From the NCBI GenBank assembly GCA_002104985.1, contig MCGO01000065.1, positions 124,001 to 188,000 on the forward strand: a DNA stretch of 64,000 nt, given 5' to 3'. The stretch comes from Rhizoclosmatium globosum. Lineage: Eukaryota; Chytridiomycota; Chytridiomycetes; Chytridiales; Chytriomycetaceae. This document shows, piece by piece, positions 43,007 to 53,425 of the stretch. Position 1 is the stretch's first letter; each line of letters begins with the position of its first letter. Below the pieces are notes generated by a model. That model saw only the letters and a program-made list of their open reading frames with translations, made no database searches and had not been told where the DNA came from. Made by a program: the position numbers and the translations under genes.

Positions 43007-45141
43007 GTGCTGAAATTAATTATTAATTTTGTTAATTATGAATTGAGCGCATCGGCGGCAGTGTCACCAATTCAATGTCCGCACTGCCACTTCTGCAAAA
43101 AATGGCTTAACCAGCCACTTTCACTTGGCAGGCCGAGAGTCCGTCCACCTCTCACGCACAATGGCGATCAACAACCGCCGAGCCCCTTGACGCCATTCCC
43201 CTCCTCCCGAACATACAGTCTCAACTGGCAAGATCCTCGACCTAGATCTACTCGCAAACCAGACACCCCCACCCCAGACTTTGATCTCTGGAGCAAATAC
43301 GCCTCCAACCTCGCATCCACAGGGAAACTAACTCAAGCTGAAGAGACCTACCTCTCCTGCATAAAACAAATGCGATCCTGCCTTGGTCCAGACCACGAAC
43401 ACACCCTCTTAGTCACGCGAACACTTGCAGACGTGTACACCAGAATGCGCAAGTACGAAAGCGCGGAACAACTGTATTCTGAATGCGCGGAGAGAGGGAG
43501 ACGGTCTCTTGGACGAGAACACCCTGCGACACTTGAAGCGCTTGCGGGTGTTGCAGAGGTGTATGTTGCGACGCGGAGATATGAGAAGGCGGAATCGGTG
43601 TGGATGCATTTGATTCCGTCCATGAAGAAGGTGTTTGGGGAATCCGCGGAAAAGACGTTGGTTCAAATGAGAAGGCTGGAAACGTGTCGTGATGCTGCAA
43701 AGGCTAATGATGGATTGACTGAGTCAGGTAAATTTCATTGCTTGGGTTTGTGGTATCACAATTGATTTCTTATATTGGGTGGTTGTATTTTACAGAAGTA
43801 CGTGCACAACAGTCTTGGATGGAGGACACAATCGATTCTTTCAATGATGTTCGTCTCAGTGCTATTGTTATCGTAGTGGATCCCCCGCAAAAGCCGGAGC
43901 CAGAACCAGAACCAGCTTCCAACACCCCACGACCCGATTTTGACGAATGGAAGTACGAAGCCACAAGCTTGTTCAATGACGGGCAGCATTTACTCGCAGA
44001 AAAGAGTTTCTTGTCTCTGATTGACCACATGAAGCTCTACTTTGGTCCCAATCACGAACGTGTTTTGAATGCATCCCGCACATTGGCTGAAATGTACGTC
44101 AAAACAAAGAATTGGGAAAGAGCGGAGGAAGTATACTCGGAATGCGCAGAGGTTTCGCGTCATAAACTGGGAAGAGAGCACCCTACTACCCTTGACGCTC
44201 TGGCTGGACTTGCTCAAGTCTACATCTCGTCTGAGAGATACGAGAATGCAGTTACAGTTTTCCAGTACCTGATTCCTTTCATGGCTGCAACGTTTGGAGA
44301 AGTGTCTCCTCAAACACAAGCTCAAGTTGAAAAGTATTATCAAGCAATGTCTGCAATTAGGGAGCTTTCTGTTGAGAATAATGTTCCTAGTCAACGTAAG
44401 AAATGATGTTTGTTTCGAGCATGGTTTTAATGTCATTTTGTAGAGGTTAATGAGTCGCGCCTGCTCAAAGGAGAAACATTCAAGTCATACAGAGGAAGCA
44501 TCATTCGTCTCGACACAGCAGTCAGCTCCACAACAACAACTGTATCGGAATCAGAATCAGAAGTACCACCACCTCCAGACTTCCAAGTCTGGAATCAATA
44601 TTCAATGGGTTTGATGAAAAATGGAGATTTCACAAGGGCAGAAGATAGCTTCTTTGCCTGCCTAACCGAAATGAAGGTCTATTTGGGACCTGACAATGAA
44701 GATACGTTAAGTGTGAGTCGAAACTTGGCGGGTCTCTATATTCAAGCAAAGAACTGGGAGAAGGCGGAGGCATTGTATTCCGATTGTTTGGAGCGATCTC
44801 GCAGGACACGAGGCCATGAGAATCCAGGGGCGCTTGATGCTCAAGCTGGAATTGCTCAGGTGTATGTGGCGACGAATCGATTGGAAAAGGCTGTGGCTGT
44901 ATGGCAACATCTGATTCCCTCGATGGCCAGAGTATTTGGTGCAGCATCAGACAAAACCCTCACTCAAATGAAAGGTTTAGCACGTGCATATGTTGCTCTA
45001 AACCAAGTTGCTGAAGCGGATGATGTGTATTCCGAGTTGTTGGAAGTCATGCGGACGGCGGATCAGAAGGGAGAGGAATTCTTTACAATCTTGAAGGAAC
45101 TGGCGGAAGTTCGAATCAAAAATGGACAGTATGAACCGTAG
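43007..45141 (+). CDS. TPR protein with three repeated kinesin-light-chain-like modules
   Basis: Three long exons: up to 43727, 43796-44395 and 44444-45141 (introns 68 and 48 nt, phase fits). The 5' start is unresolved: the open frame runs back to about 43007 without an ATG. Each exon holds one module of about 160 residues, built from TPR-type repeats. Shared pattern: FDxW..Y...L...G....AE..FL..I..MK..LGPxHExTL, then WExAExxYSECAE.SR..LGREHPxTLxALAG.AQVY and LIPxMxxxFG. This is the TPR_12 style of kinesin light chains and related scaffold proteins. One module per exon suggests internal triplication. Acidic linkers (EPEPEPAS; SESESEVPPPP) separate the modules. Role unknown; protein interaction is likely. 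Confidence 0.7.
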
Positions 45142-45187
45142 AAAGGATATAAATAGAGACCCTGTTTGAGGATAAGATTTACAAAAG

Positions 45188-46188
45188 ATGAACCAAACTG
45201 ACAACTTCACTCTTCCCTGGCAGGCCACCTACGCCATGGTATACAACCCGATAAATAACATTGAGTGCTGGGTCATCCAATCTGTATCAATTGTACAGCT
45301 CGTCCTACTTTCCAAACTGATCCATGACGAACGGCCTGAACCAACTTGGGACGCGCTGCGGAAAGTTGTCACCACCCCTTTCAATCTAATGCTAGTTATT
45401 ATGATTCTAGTCGTAGCTGCGGATTACTACCCACCCAACAATCCTCACTCATTTACAATGTGTTTGGGAATATTCTCTTTTACACATTCCAAGTTATGTG
45501 TCTATGGTACACTTGGCTACGCGGAGTTCCTGTCGTTCGTATTATGATCCCAAAAGCAAAATTCGTCGTGATTGTGGGTCTTGTTGCGTATATGTTTGTT
45601 ATCAGCATTACTTGTGTGTTCATCGGAATCACAAATTACACAACGGATCTCACGCTCCTGAATGCCCTGAACTCTTCGTTTGTTTGGCTGAATGGAATTT
45701 CGGGCTCAATAGCTCTATTACTCGATATGTTCGTCATCACCGTCTACAGTCTTTATTTACGGTCTATTCGCAAAAATGGATTTGATATTGATACGAGTCG
45801 GGAAAGACTATTATGTAGATATGGAATCGCTGGTGCGCTTTGGGTATTCATTCTCGAAAGTAGTACTGTCGCGGGAGTCTACTTGAGCTTCTATGAGGAG
45901 CCCCCCTTGAGTGTTGGAGCGTGGGTCCTGATATGGAGTTTGCAAACTCTTTCGCCAAGCTTCTATTTATTTGTACAACTGTCCCTAAAAAGAGCGCTGC
46001 TTTTGAATAAGGGACGGAGTTGGGAGGACAAAATGGCTTCTTCACGAAACAATTCAATTCAACAACAACCATTATTCTATAGTTCATTTAGAACTTCAAA
46101 CGTGATGCAACATAGTAGTATTAGAAACGATTCTTTAGCGATACAAAGTGTTCGACGGAGTTCTCACATTCCTTGTGAAAAAGAATAA
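45188..46188 (+). CDS. Putative seven-transmembrane protein (one frame break)
   Basis: The N terminus MNQTDNFTLPWQATYAMVYN has an N-glycosylation site and is followed by hydrophobic helices (CWVIQSVSIVQLVLLSKLI; NLMLVIMILVVAADYY). Near 45450-45460 the frame shifts by one. The continuation gives VFGNILFYTFQVMCLWYTW, FVVIVGLVAYMFVISITCVF, ISGSIALLLDMFVITVYSLY, a further helix (YGIAGALWVFILESSTVAG) and a final one (WVLIWSLQTLSPSFYLFVQL). About seven helices in all, then a Ser/Asn-rich tail. This is the layout of an orphan GPCR-like receptor. Fungal receptor families could not be matched. Stop at 46186-46188 is 8 bp from the convergent next gene. Confidence 0.6.
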
Positions 46189-46196
46189 AGTCCAGC

Positions 46197-47279
46197 TCAA
46201 GTGAAATAGCTCAGATTCTCCGACCACCATTTGACAACTTTAGGTTCTAATTCAAAAGACTTGATTGGCTCGAAGCATGATTTGAACAACCATGAGCGTT
46301 TTTTCCACCATTCCAAAACAGCCAAATGCTCATTGATGCTTGCAAGAATCAGCGCCTGCATGCTAAATTTCAGTTCTAACCCGCTATCGATCCACCAATC
46401 CAAGACGTGAAGGTGTCCATTCTGTGACGCCCAATTCATTGAGGACGTAGAGTATTCCAGAGCAAAACCACTTTGCTTCCACCACTCCAAAACCTGAACG
46501 AACCCATTTTCACTTGCTCCGTCTATTGCGTTTACTGTACATTTCACTTCAAATCCAGAGTCTTTCCACCACTGCAAAACCTCAACTTTCCCATTCCTGC
46601 TCGCAACTTGAACAGCTTTCGAAGAATAAGGCAATTTCGTGTGATTTTTGAGTTTCCAAAAGTTTAGAGTCTCCACATTTGGCGCAAAGTCCACTGCATA
46701 GCTAGAGATTGTGTGTCGAGTATGAGGCTGTTCGAGCCACCACGTCAAAAGCTCAATATTCCCATTTCTTGAGATCCAGCCAAGACATTTGGACGTGTAT
46801 AGGAGATGCAGATTCGACTTGAGAACCCACCATTTTAAAGTGTTGCTGTGATTGTACTTCGCGGCCCAGTCCATGGCATCCTCAGTATATATAAGCTTAT
46901 ACTGATTTCGAATATTAAGCCACCAGCTTAGAACTGCGACGTGTCCGTTTCGAGAAGCCCAGTTCATGGCATCTTTGCTATATATCAACGGGTCTCCAAG
47001 ATCCGCCCACCATTGCAGAACAGCCACATGACCAAATCTACTAGCTTCATCGATGGCCATGGTAGGAAATCCAAGGGGCAACGAGTTGTGCTTGAGGTAG
47101 TTCAAGAGGTCAACTTGACCTTTGCGAGACGCAGCATCGGCTGTGGCATGCTCGAGAAGAGGAACTGTCTGTCTTTGAACTACAAGAAATCTGAAACCTG
47201 TGGCAAGTTGGAAGCGCTGCAAAGGTGGCAGCCAGTGTAGAATCAGTTCAACCAATTCGTTTGGAAGTACTTGGGTCAT
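46197..47279 (-). CDS. F-box-like plus WW-type ankyrin-like repeat protein
   Basis: 360 residues, single exon. The N-terminal 30 residues (MTQVLPNELVELILHWLPPL) resemble an F-box helix. The rest is about ten degenerate ankyrin-like repeats of 30-36 residues with the consensus AMxWASxNGHVxVLxWWxxSGxxLxYS, where a conserved WW pair ends each outer helix. Repeats of this WW form are, from memory, expanded in chytrids, amoebae and their large DNA viruses. F-box plus ankyrin suggests a substrate adaptor for SCF ubiquitin ligases. Convergent with the 7TM gene. Confidence 0.7.
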   Translation of the reverse strand: MTQVLPNELVELILHWLPPLQRFQLATGFRFLVVQRQTVPLLEHATADAASRKGQVDLLNYLKHNSLPLGFPTMAIDEASRFGHVAVLQWWADLGDPLIYSKDAMNWASRNGHVAVLSWWLNIRNQYKLIYTEDAMDWAAKYNHSNTLKWWVLKSNLHLLYTSKCLGWISRNGNIELLTWWLEQPHTRHTISSYAVDFAPNVETLNFWKLKNHTKLPYSSKAVQVASRNGKVEVLQWWKDSGFEVKCTVNAIDGASENGFVQVLEWWKQSGFALEYSTSSMNWASQNGHLHVLDWWIDSGLELKFSMQALILASINEHLAVLEWWKKRSWLFKSCFEPIKSFELEPKVVKWWSENLSYFT

Positions 47280-47528
47280 TCTTCAAAGTAACTTATGACA
47301 TTTATTTTGTCATTATAACCGAGAGAAAAGTCTTAACTTCTTTTCACAAAGCATCGTTCTTCACATCTTTACTGTGTATATAAACTGGACGGGTTACCCG
47401 GCTTCACATTCTTAAACTATCCCAATTATGAAGACAATCCAAAAAATCGAACTGACTAATGAACACATATTTTACTGCGACCTTGGGTTCAGTTCATTTT
47501 ATTTTGCAGCTATGGTACTTTCAATCCA

Positions 47529-47660
47529 CTAATCCACAACAATAATATGGCCATTCTCCCTGGCTCCATCTATTGCTGCAGAAGTAAACCTTACTTCCAA
47601 TCCAGAGTCTTTCCACCACTGTAAAACACCGAGGTTGCTGTTGTGACTGGCGAAGTCCAT
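47529..47660 (-). pseudogene. Fragment of a WW-type ankyrin-like repeat gene
   Basis: 43 codons starting MDFASHNSNLGVLQWWKDSG and ending ENGHIIVVD then TAG. It is one and a half repeats of the type in the neighbouring gene (its VLQWWKDSGFEVKCT repeat is the closest). No further repeats on either side, so it is a relic of a second copy. The rest of 47280-47877 shows nothing else. Confidence 0.6.
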
Positions 47661-47877
47661 TGGCTGCGCCTCCGAGTCTAATGTTTTGAACACATCTTAT
47701 GTTGTGAAAACTGCCAAGATTCCCATGGAGCCAGCTGATTCAGACTTGCAAGCTCTTTCAACAGCCTCGAGACAATTTCAAGGGTAACAAATGTGAGCAG
47801 AGAATTGAACATAATGTATTCAAACAGCCAACGAGAAAATAATTCACACAACAATGATTTACATGGGGAAAAAAGAA

Positions 47878-50800
47878 TTAATAAGCGCCAGCAACAGTTC
47901 CTCGCTCAACAGCAACCTTTCCTTCAACCATTGTTCTTGCACCACTGCTCTGTTCAACAACGTTCTCTGGAACCAAGTATGAGATATCGTCCCATGGGTG
48001 ACGGTACAATCCTTGCTTCAGGCGCTTCTGGTCCAAGTAGTGTCCAATGAATCCAATGCTTCGTCCCAAAACAAAGAGTCCGTTCAATGCTCCAATTTGA
48101 ATGTACTCGTCACTCTCCTCGGAACTGAAAGCTCCACATCCTCGCAACAAATCCACAAAGGCGACTCCAATAGCTCCATCAACGTTCAGGATCAAGTTGT
48201 CCTTCTTTGAGGTAGTAATCTTCTCGACTTCAAGGGCATACTTGAGGAGGTCAGAGTTAGGGAAGTGGCTGAAAACGAATTCCTTGACGATTTGGACACG
48301 AAGATCTGGGTTGGTACGGGACTTGACCTTGTGGCCGATACCGAGAATGAGCTTGTTGTTCTTACGCATTGAGTCAACGAATTCTTGTGGAGACAAACCC
48401 TTGTCGTAGGCGCCAGAGAAGGACTGAGCAGCTCCGTCCAAAGCTCCTCCGAAACGCTCTCCGATAGTCAAGAGACCAGAAACCAAAGAGGAAACCAAGT
48501 CACGACCAGCACGAGCAGTAACGATGGTGTTGTGGGCTCCGGAAACAGCTGGTCCGTGGTCAGCAGTAAGCATGAGTACCATCTCGATAAACTTGGCAGC
48601 GTAAGCTGGAAGACGACGCTTGAACCACAAGAGAGACAAGACACCTCCGATACCGACATCCTCCTTGAAGACTTCAGTAATAGCAACACCAGCGTACAAG
48701 AGCTCTTGTCCACGGTCGTCACAGATAGTGGAGATGAAGGAAGCTGGCTTACGAATGAGACCCAACTCCTGGGCCCAGGCGTAATCGATAGGAATCTTTG
48801 GAACCTCAGGCTCCTTGGCGACAACAATGGTCTTGTTGGCAACCAACTCAGTGAAAACCTGCTCAAGGGCATCTGGCAAGTCCTCGAATGTGTCTGGAAC
48901 AATAACACCAGCCTCCTTCAAAGCAGCGTTCTTGGCTTCAGCAGTCTCCATGTCGCTGTTAGCGAAAGAACCAGCGTGTCCGAACTGAACGTCAGTAGTG
49001 AACATCTTGGCACAAGTTCCGATACACCAGGCGACAACTGGCTTCTTGATCAAACCAGACTTGACAGCCTTGGCAATCTCGTACTCCTCAACACCTCCAA
49101 CTTCTCCCAACAAGACAAGAATCTTGGCAGCTGGGTCGTTCTCGAAACGGAGCATGTGGTCAATGAAGGTAGAACCTGGGTATCTGTCTCCTCCGATTGC
49201 AACACCTTCACAAACACCGTCGGTGGCGCGGGAGATAATGTTGTTGAGCTCGTTGGACATACCACCAGACTTGGAGACGTAGGCAACGGATCCAGGACGG
49301 TACAAGAGGGAAGAGACAATGTTGTCCATCATTCCACCAGTGTTACCGATCTTGTAACATCCTGGCTTGATTCCACCAACAGTGGCAGGACCAATAATGA
49401 GGACACCCTTCTCCTTGGCAGTGTGGAGCAACTGACGAGCACGCTTCTCTGGAACTCCCTCCGCAATGATGGCAATGGTCTTGATTTGTGGGAACTTGAG
49501 AATATCCATGGTAGAGTCGTAAACACTGAACATACGAGTTAGAACGAATAAAATGACAGGAAAGTCGAAATAAATTACCTTCTGAAGGAAGCAAAGTTCA
49601 CCAACACATCAACATCTGGGTATTTGGCCATAGCCTCCTCCAAAGAAGTGTAAACAGGAAGCAAAGTCTCCTTGGTTCCCCAGTAGAACTTCTGCACGTG
49701 GTGACCACCGAAGGGGTAGATCATACAAGCAACAGATGGCTGAGCACGCTTGCACATGAAGTCAAAGTCGAGCATTCCCTGGACGGCACGTGGCTGCATT
49801 CCGTAGACAAATGAACGAGTCTTGTTGGTGAAAGTGACGTTCTCGTTGATTGCAGATGCGATTGCTGCGGCAGTGGCAACTGGCTTTCCACCCTTCTTTC
49901 CAGCCTTTGACGCCAAAACTTCAGTAACCTTTTTCTTGGTGGCAGTAGCACCAGAAGCGGAAGATGGTGGGTTGGCAATGGAAAGCAAGTCATGTCCTCC
50001 AGCGGCCAATGGGTTGGCGGTAATGTGCTTGGTTTCACCCTTCAAGGCCAATGGGACGATTCCAGTGACGTGCATCTCAGGTCCGAAGACGTGCATGTCA
50101 AGCTCAAGCTCTTCACCAACAGACTTGATCATACGCAAACCTTCTTGGTAGTTTGGACCGGCACGACGAACGTAAATCTTGACCTTGTGGGTAAGGATTG
50201 GCTTCTGGTAGTCACGCAACGCACGGATAATTCCCTTGAAAGTAGCAGCAACGTTGGTGAAGTTGGCAATACCTCCTCCAATGAAAAGGAACTTGCCCTC
50301 TGGGTGTGGGGCACCACGAGTCATCAAGTCAAGGATAGTCTTGGCGTACTCATAGGTCTGAGACTCTGATGGAGCTCCGGAGTATTCTCCATAGTTGGCG
50401 AGTTCATGAGCGTATCCGTGTCCAGCAATAGCATCAGAATATACGACAGAGGCACCTCCTCCGGCAACCATGGTCCAGATACGACCAGTTGGGTTCAAGA
50501 CAGTAAGCTTCAAAGAAGCACCAGTCTTAGCGTCGAGTTCAGCAATGTAAGCTTCTTCAGCAGTCAAGTCACGTCCGAAAGGTGCTGGGAATTCGATGGA
50601 TGGACCCCAGGCTGGCGCGTTAGGACCAGCAGCAGCGGCAAGAGCAGCAGTCCACTTCTTTCCAGCTTCAAATTCAGCAGTTTGATCCAACTTGGCAGCC
50701 AAGTCGAGGTAGTAGATGTTGTTGTCATCAGTAACGACCAATGGGTTGATTTCAAGGTATGTGAATTGCAAGTCTGAGTAGACAGTGTAGAGACGGGTAA

Positions 50801-51613
50801 TAAAGTCAATCAAGACAGCATGTTTAGCAGACTTGACCTCTGTTTTTTTTGGGGAAAGAGATGGTACGATATGATAGTGTTAAATCGCCACATGGGGAAT
50901 AATCACACATGTGCAACTCACCAGACAAGAGAGTAGAGGCAATCTGATCAGCTGGGAATGGTTTGTTTACAGGCACGAGAAGCTTCTTTGCCTTTGCATC
51001 GACATCACCGACGTCCACGCCACCTTCGTGGGTGAAGAAGATCAAGTCACCCTCTCTGATTGACTGAATGCAGACATAGAACTCAGTGTCCTGCGGATGT
51101 GGCACAAAAGCTTCCACGAGGAAAGTGTTTAGCGCACCGGTCGTGCGGTCAATCTAGGTAGGTGGCAGAGTCAGAGAAAGCTGCACCAAGCACGTCAAAC
51201 TCGCTCGGTAAACCCCAAAACACACCTTAATCTTCTTTGTCGCGCGTTCACCAATCCACTTCTTGACCTGGTCCCAGTCCAAGTTGATTCCAAGAAGCCC
51301 GTTCTTTCCACGTCGTTTGATGAGTTGATCTGGTTTGCAGACGAGGCGCTTGCTTCGGAGCCACGGATGCCGCGCCTCAGCCTTGTCAAACTCTGCCAAA
51401 ATGTGCGCGTCGAGGGCCGCGCCAGAGAGTGTTCCGTCAAACGTTAGCGACGCCATGAACGATGGCGCAAGGAACGAGGCCTGCTCAGACGCTGCGCCGG
51501 CCAGTGGAAGGTGGTGTGCGAGGAGAAGCTTGCCGTCGTATTCGCGGATTGCTCTGTCAGGTACTTGGTCAGCTGCGCTTCCTCTAGAGTGAAGTTACTT
51601 ACTTGGCTGACAT
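47878..51613 (-). CDS. ACLY: ATP-citrate lyase, fused single-polypeptide form
   Basis: Makes cytosolic acetyl-CoA and oxaloacetate from citrate, CoA and ATP. Exons on the minus strand: 51613-51603 (11 nt, MSA plus two bases), 51553-51226, 51153-50922, 50839-49579 and 49525-47878. The start matches the family N terminus ([12 protein letters not shown]). The N-terminal half is the ATP-grasp and citrate-binding part ([46 protein letters not shown]). The second half has the CoA-ligase core with phospho-His loop [12 protein letters not shown], and the citrate-synthase domain with [13 protein letters not shown] and [12 protein letters not shown]. About 1158 residues, unbroken. In Ascomycota this enzyme is split into two genes; the fusion here fits an early-diverging fungus. 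Strong codon bias suggests high expression. Confidence 0.95.
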
Positions 51614-52104
51614 TGTTGAGGTGGTGGGGATGTGTTTTCGGTTGAATTTATGGACAAGGGCCCCGCTAAAATATATGCTGTTGGAGGAATTTCGATCGTG
51701 CCATCATCGGAAAATCCTTCAAAGAGAAAAGGCTGAAATGGCCTGATATTTTTCCGTCAATTGTCGAACACGTTTTTCGGGGTTTCTCGGAAAGTAAGGG
51801 TACTGGTTGATCCGGCCCGAAACATCCAAGAAATGCATTGAAGTGGATGGCGCAGGTAGAATTCAACAGAAGCACACAAGGGATATGCTTTTCCCCGCTT
51901 TCCGCCAACTATTACGCTTAGTACAGGCCATCAGAGTGACTCGTCTTGAATTCCATGGAGATGCAACAACGATAACGATAACCAAGCCTCAACTAACAGA
52001 AGAACACAATTTTATGACCGATTCAACGATAGAAGATAAGCAGAATAACCCGATTGGCTACAACGCAACCTCGAACACACAAAGACCAAATCATCATCAA
52101 CTCT
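51614..52104. other. Intergenic between ACLY and UBE2K
   Basis: About 490 bp, presumably the ACLY promoter and the UBE2K 3' region. No gene recognised. The plus-strand frame through 51807-52355 is antisense to the UBE2K last exon. Confidence 0.4.
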
Positions 52105-53316
52105 TTATCCCAACAAAGCCTCAATCGCCCGGTTCTCGTCATTTGAAAACTTCTTCAGGGTTTGTGCTGCCACTTTCTTGTCAAAACCCATATCTTGCAG
52201 TCTCTGCAACGCCGCTCTGTCCACACTTGGGTCAATGTAATCAGGGTCTTCAGTGGCGTTGCCACCGGCATACTGTTTTGTCCATTGACGAGCAGTATCG
52301 TCGAATCCAGCTCTGTCCGAAATGTAATGTCTGGCGACCTGGTTCGAGGTTTTAGTTTGGTGTGACAGTTGATTGTGAAGGGTTCTTCCTTTGCTCTCAA
52401 CTTTTCGCCGACTAATGCATTTCACTTCCCAATGCATTCTACAATGTTCCTGTATATCTCAGCTATAGATTCTTCTCCCGAACTCGATTTCCCACACAAC
52501 CTTCCCATCCTTTCACGCATGTGAAGTATTTTCGATTTCGAAATGTACCTGAGCATCTTGCGGGTTGTCAGGAGCGGCATCACTCATCAATGATTGCAAA
52601 GAAATCAAGGCTGTCTTCAAAGTCAACACTGGGCTCCACTGGTCTTTCAAAATATCCAAGCAGATGGCTGGAAAAAATTCACACAATGAGCAAACGAAAT
52701 GAATTACTCGAAATCGGTTGAAGAGTTACCTCCAGTTTGACTGCTGACGCTGTTGAAAGTAATCAAGTCAGTTTCTTGTGCCACACACCCACAAACAAAT
52801 AAACGAAATGATACATACTTTGGATGATATACTTTCGTTATGACTGAATACATGGTATTCGAAATTAGATTCAATGTCAGAGGATAGAAACGGATAGAAC
52901 AACTCACACTTCATCTACATCAACAAGAGTCAGCCCCATAAAGCACCGTTATAAATAAAACAAAAAGCAACGAACCTTTGGCGGTTTGAAAGGGTACTCC
53001 GTTGTAACTAACGTCAAAACATGTGAGTCGAAAACTCAAAGCGCACTGCCCCCAAAAATCCCACAACATACTTTCAATATCGACTTCGAAAACACCCCCT
53101 TCATACGGAGTATCCGCTGGACCCTTGAATGAGCCTTTGAGGTGTGTGATGTTGTCGCCAACCATTTCAACCTGGGTATCCACGCACATGAGGTTAGTCC
53201 CATATCCTCCGCAGTCCTTATCAACTCCCGAAATCCACTCTGATGAAATGTACCTTGACGGGTGAGTCTGGTTGCATACATTGGCTAATCTCCTTCTTGA
53301 TACGAGCACTGGCCAT
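52105..53316 (-). CDS. Ubiquitin-conjugating enzyme E2 K / Ubc1 type, with UBA domain
   Basis: E2 enzyme that extends Lys48 ubiquitin chains; the C-terminal UBA domain is diagnostic of the Ubc1/UBE2K class. Eight exons: 53316-53254, 53171 to the donor before 53068, a short exon giving [11 protein letters not shown], a 7-nt exon 52914-52908, 52843-52819, 52749-52730, 52667-52549 and 52338-52105. Joined product: [55 protein letters not shown], active-site segment [20 protein letters not shown], then [12 protein letters not shown] and the UBA ([19 protein letters not shown]). Residue order matches the family through every junction. It is the most intron-dense gene here. Confidence 0.88.
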
Positions 53317-53425
53317 TTGTTGATTGTGTGTCAAAGTTTTGTTGTTCTTCCTTTCATCGATTTCCAAAGAACTAGATTTATTACGTAGAAAAGAAAAGAG
53401 AATGCAATTAAAGAGCATCAGTATA

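Noticed and set aside
48385..49542. Plus-strand open frame of 385 codons
   Set aside because: It is antisense to the ATP-citrate lyase coding exon, whose biased codons lack antisense stops. Composition is Ser/Thr/Asn-rich noise with no domain.
51807..52355. Plus-strand frame of 182 codons
   Set aside because: Its second half is antisense to the UBA-encoding exon of the E2 gene and the first half has no domain features.
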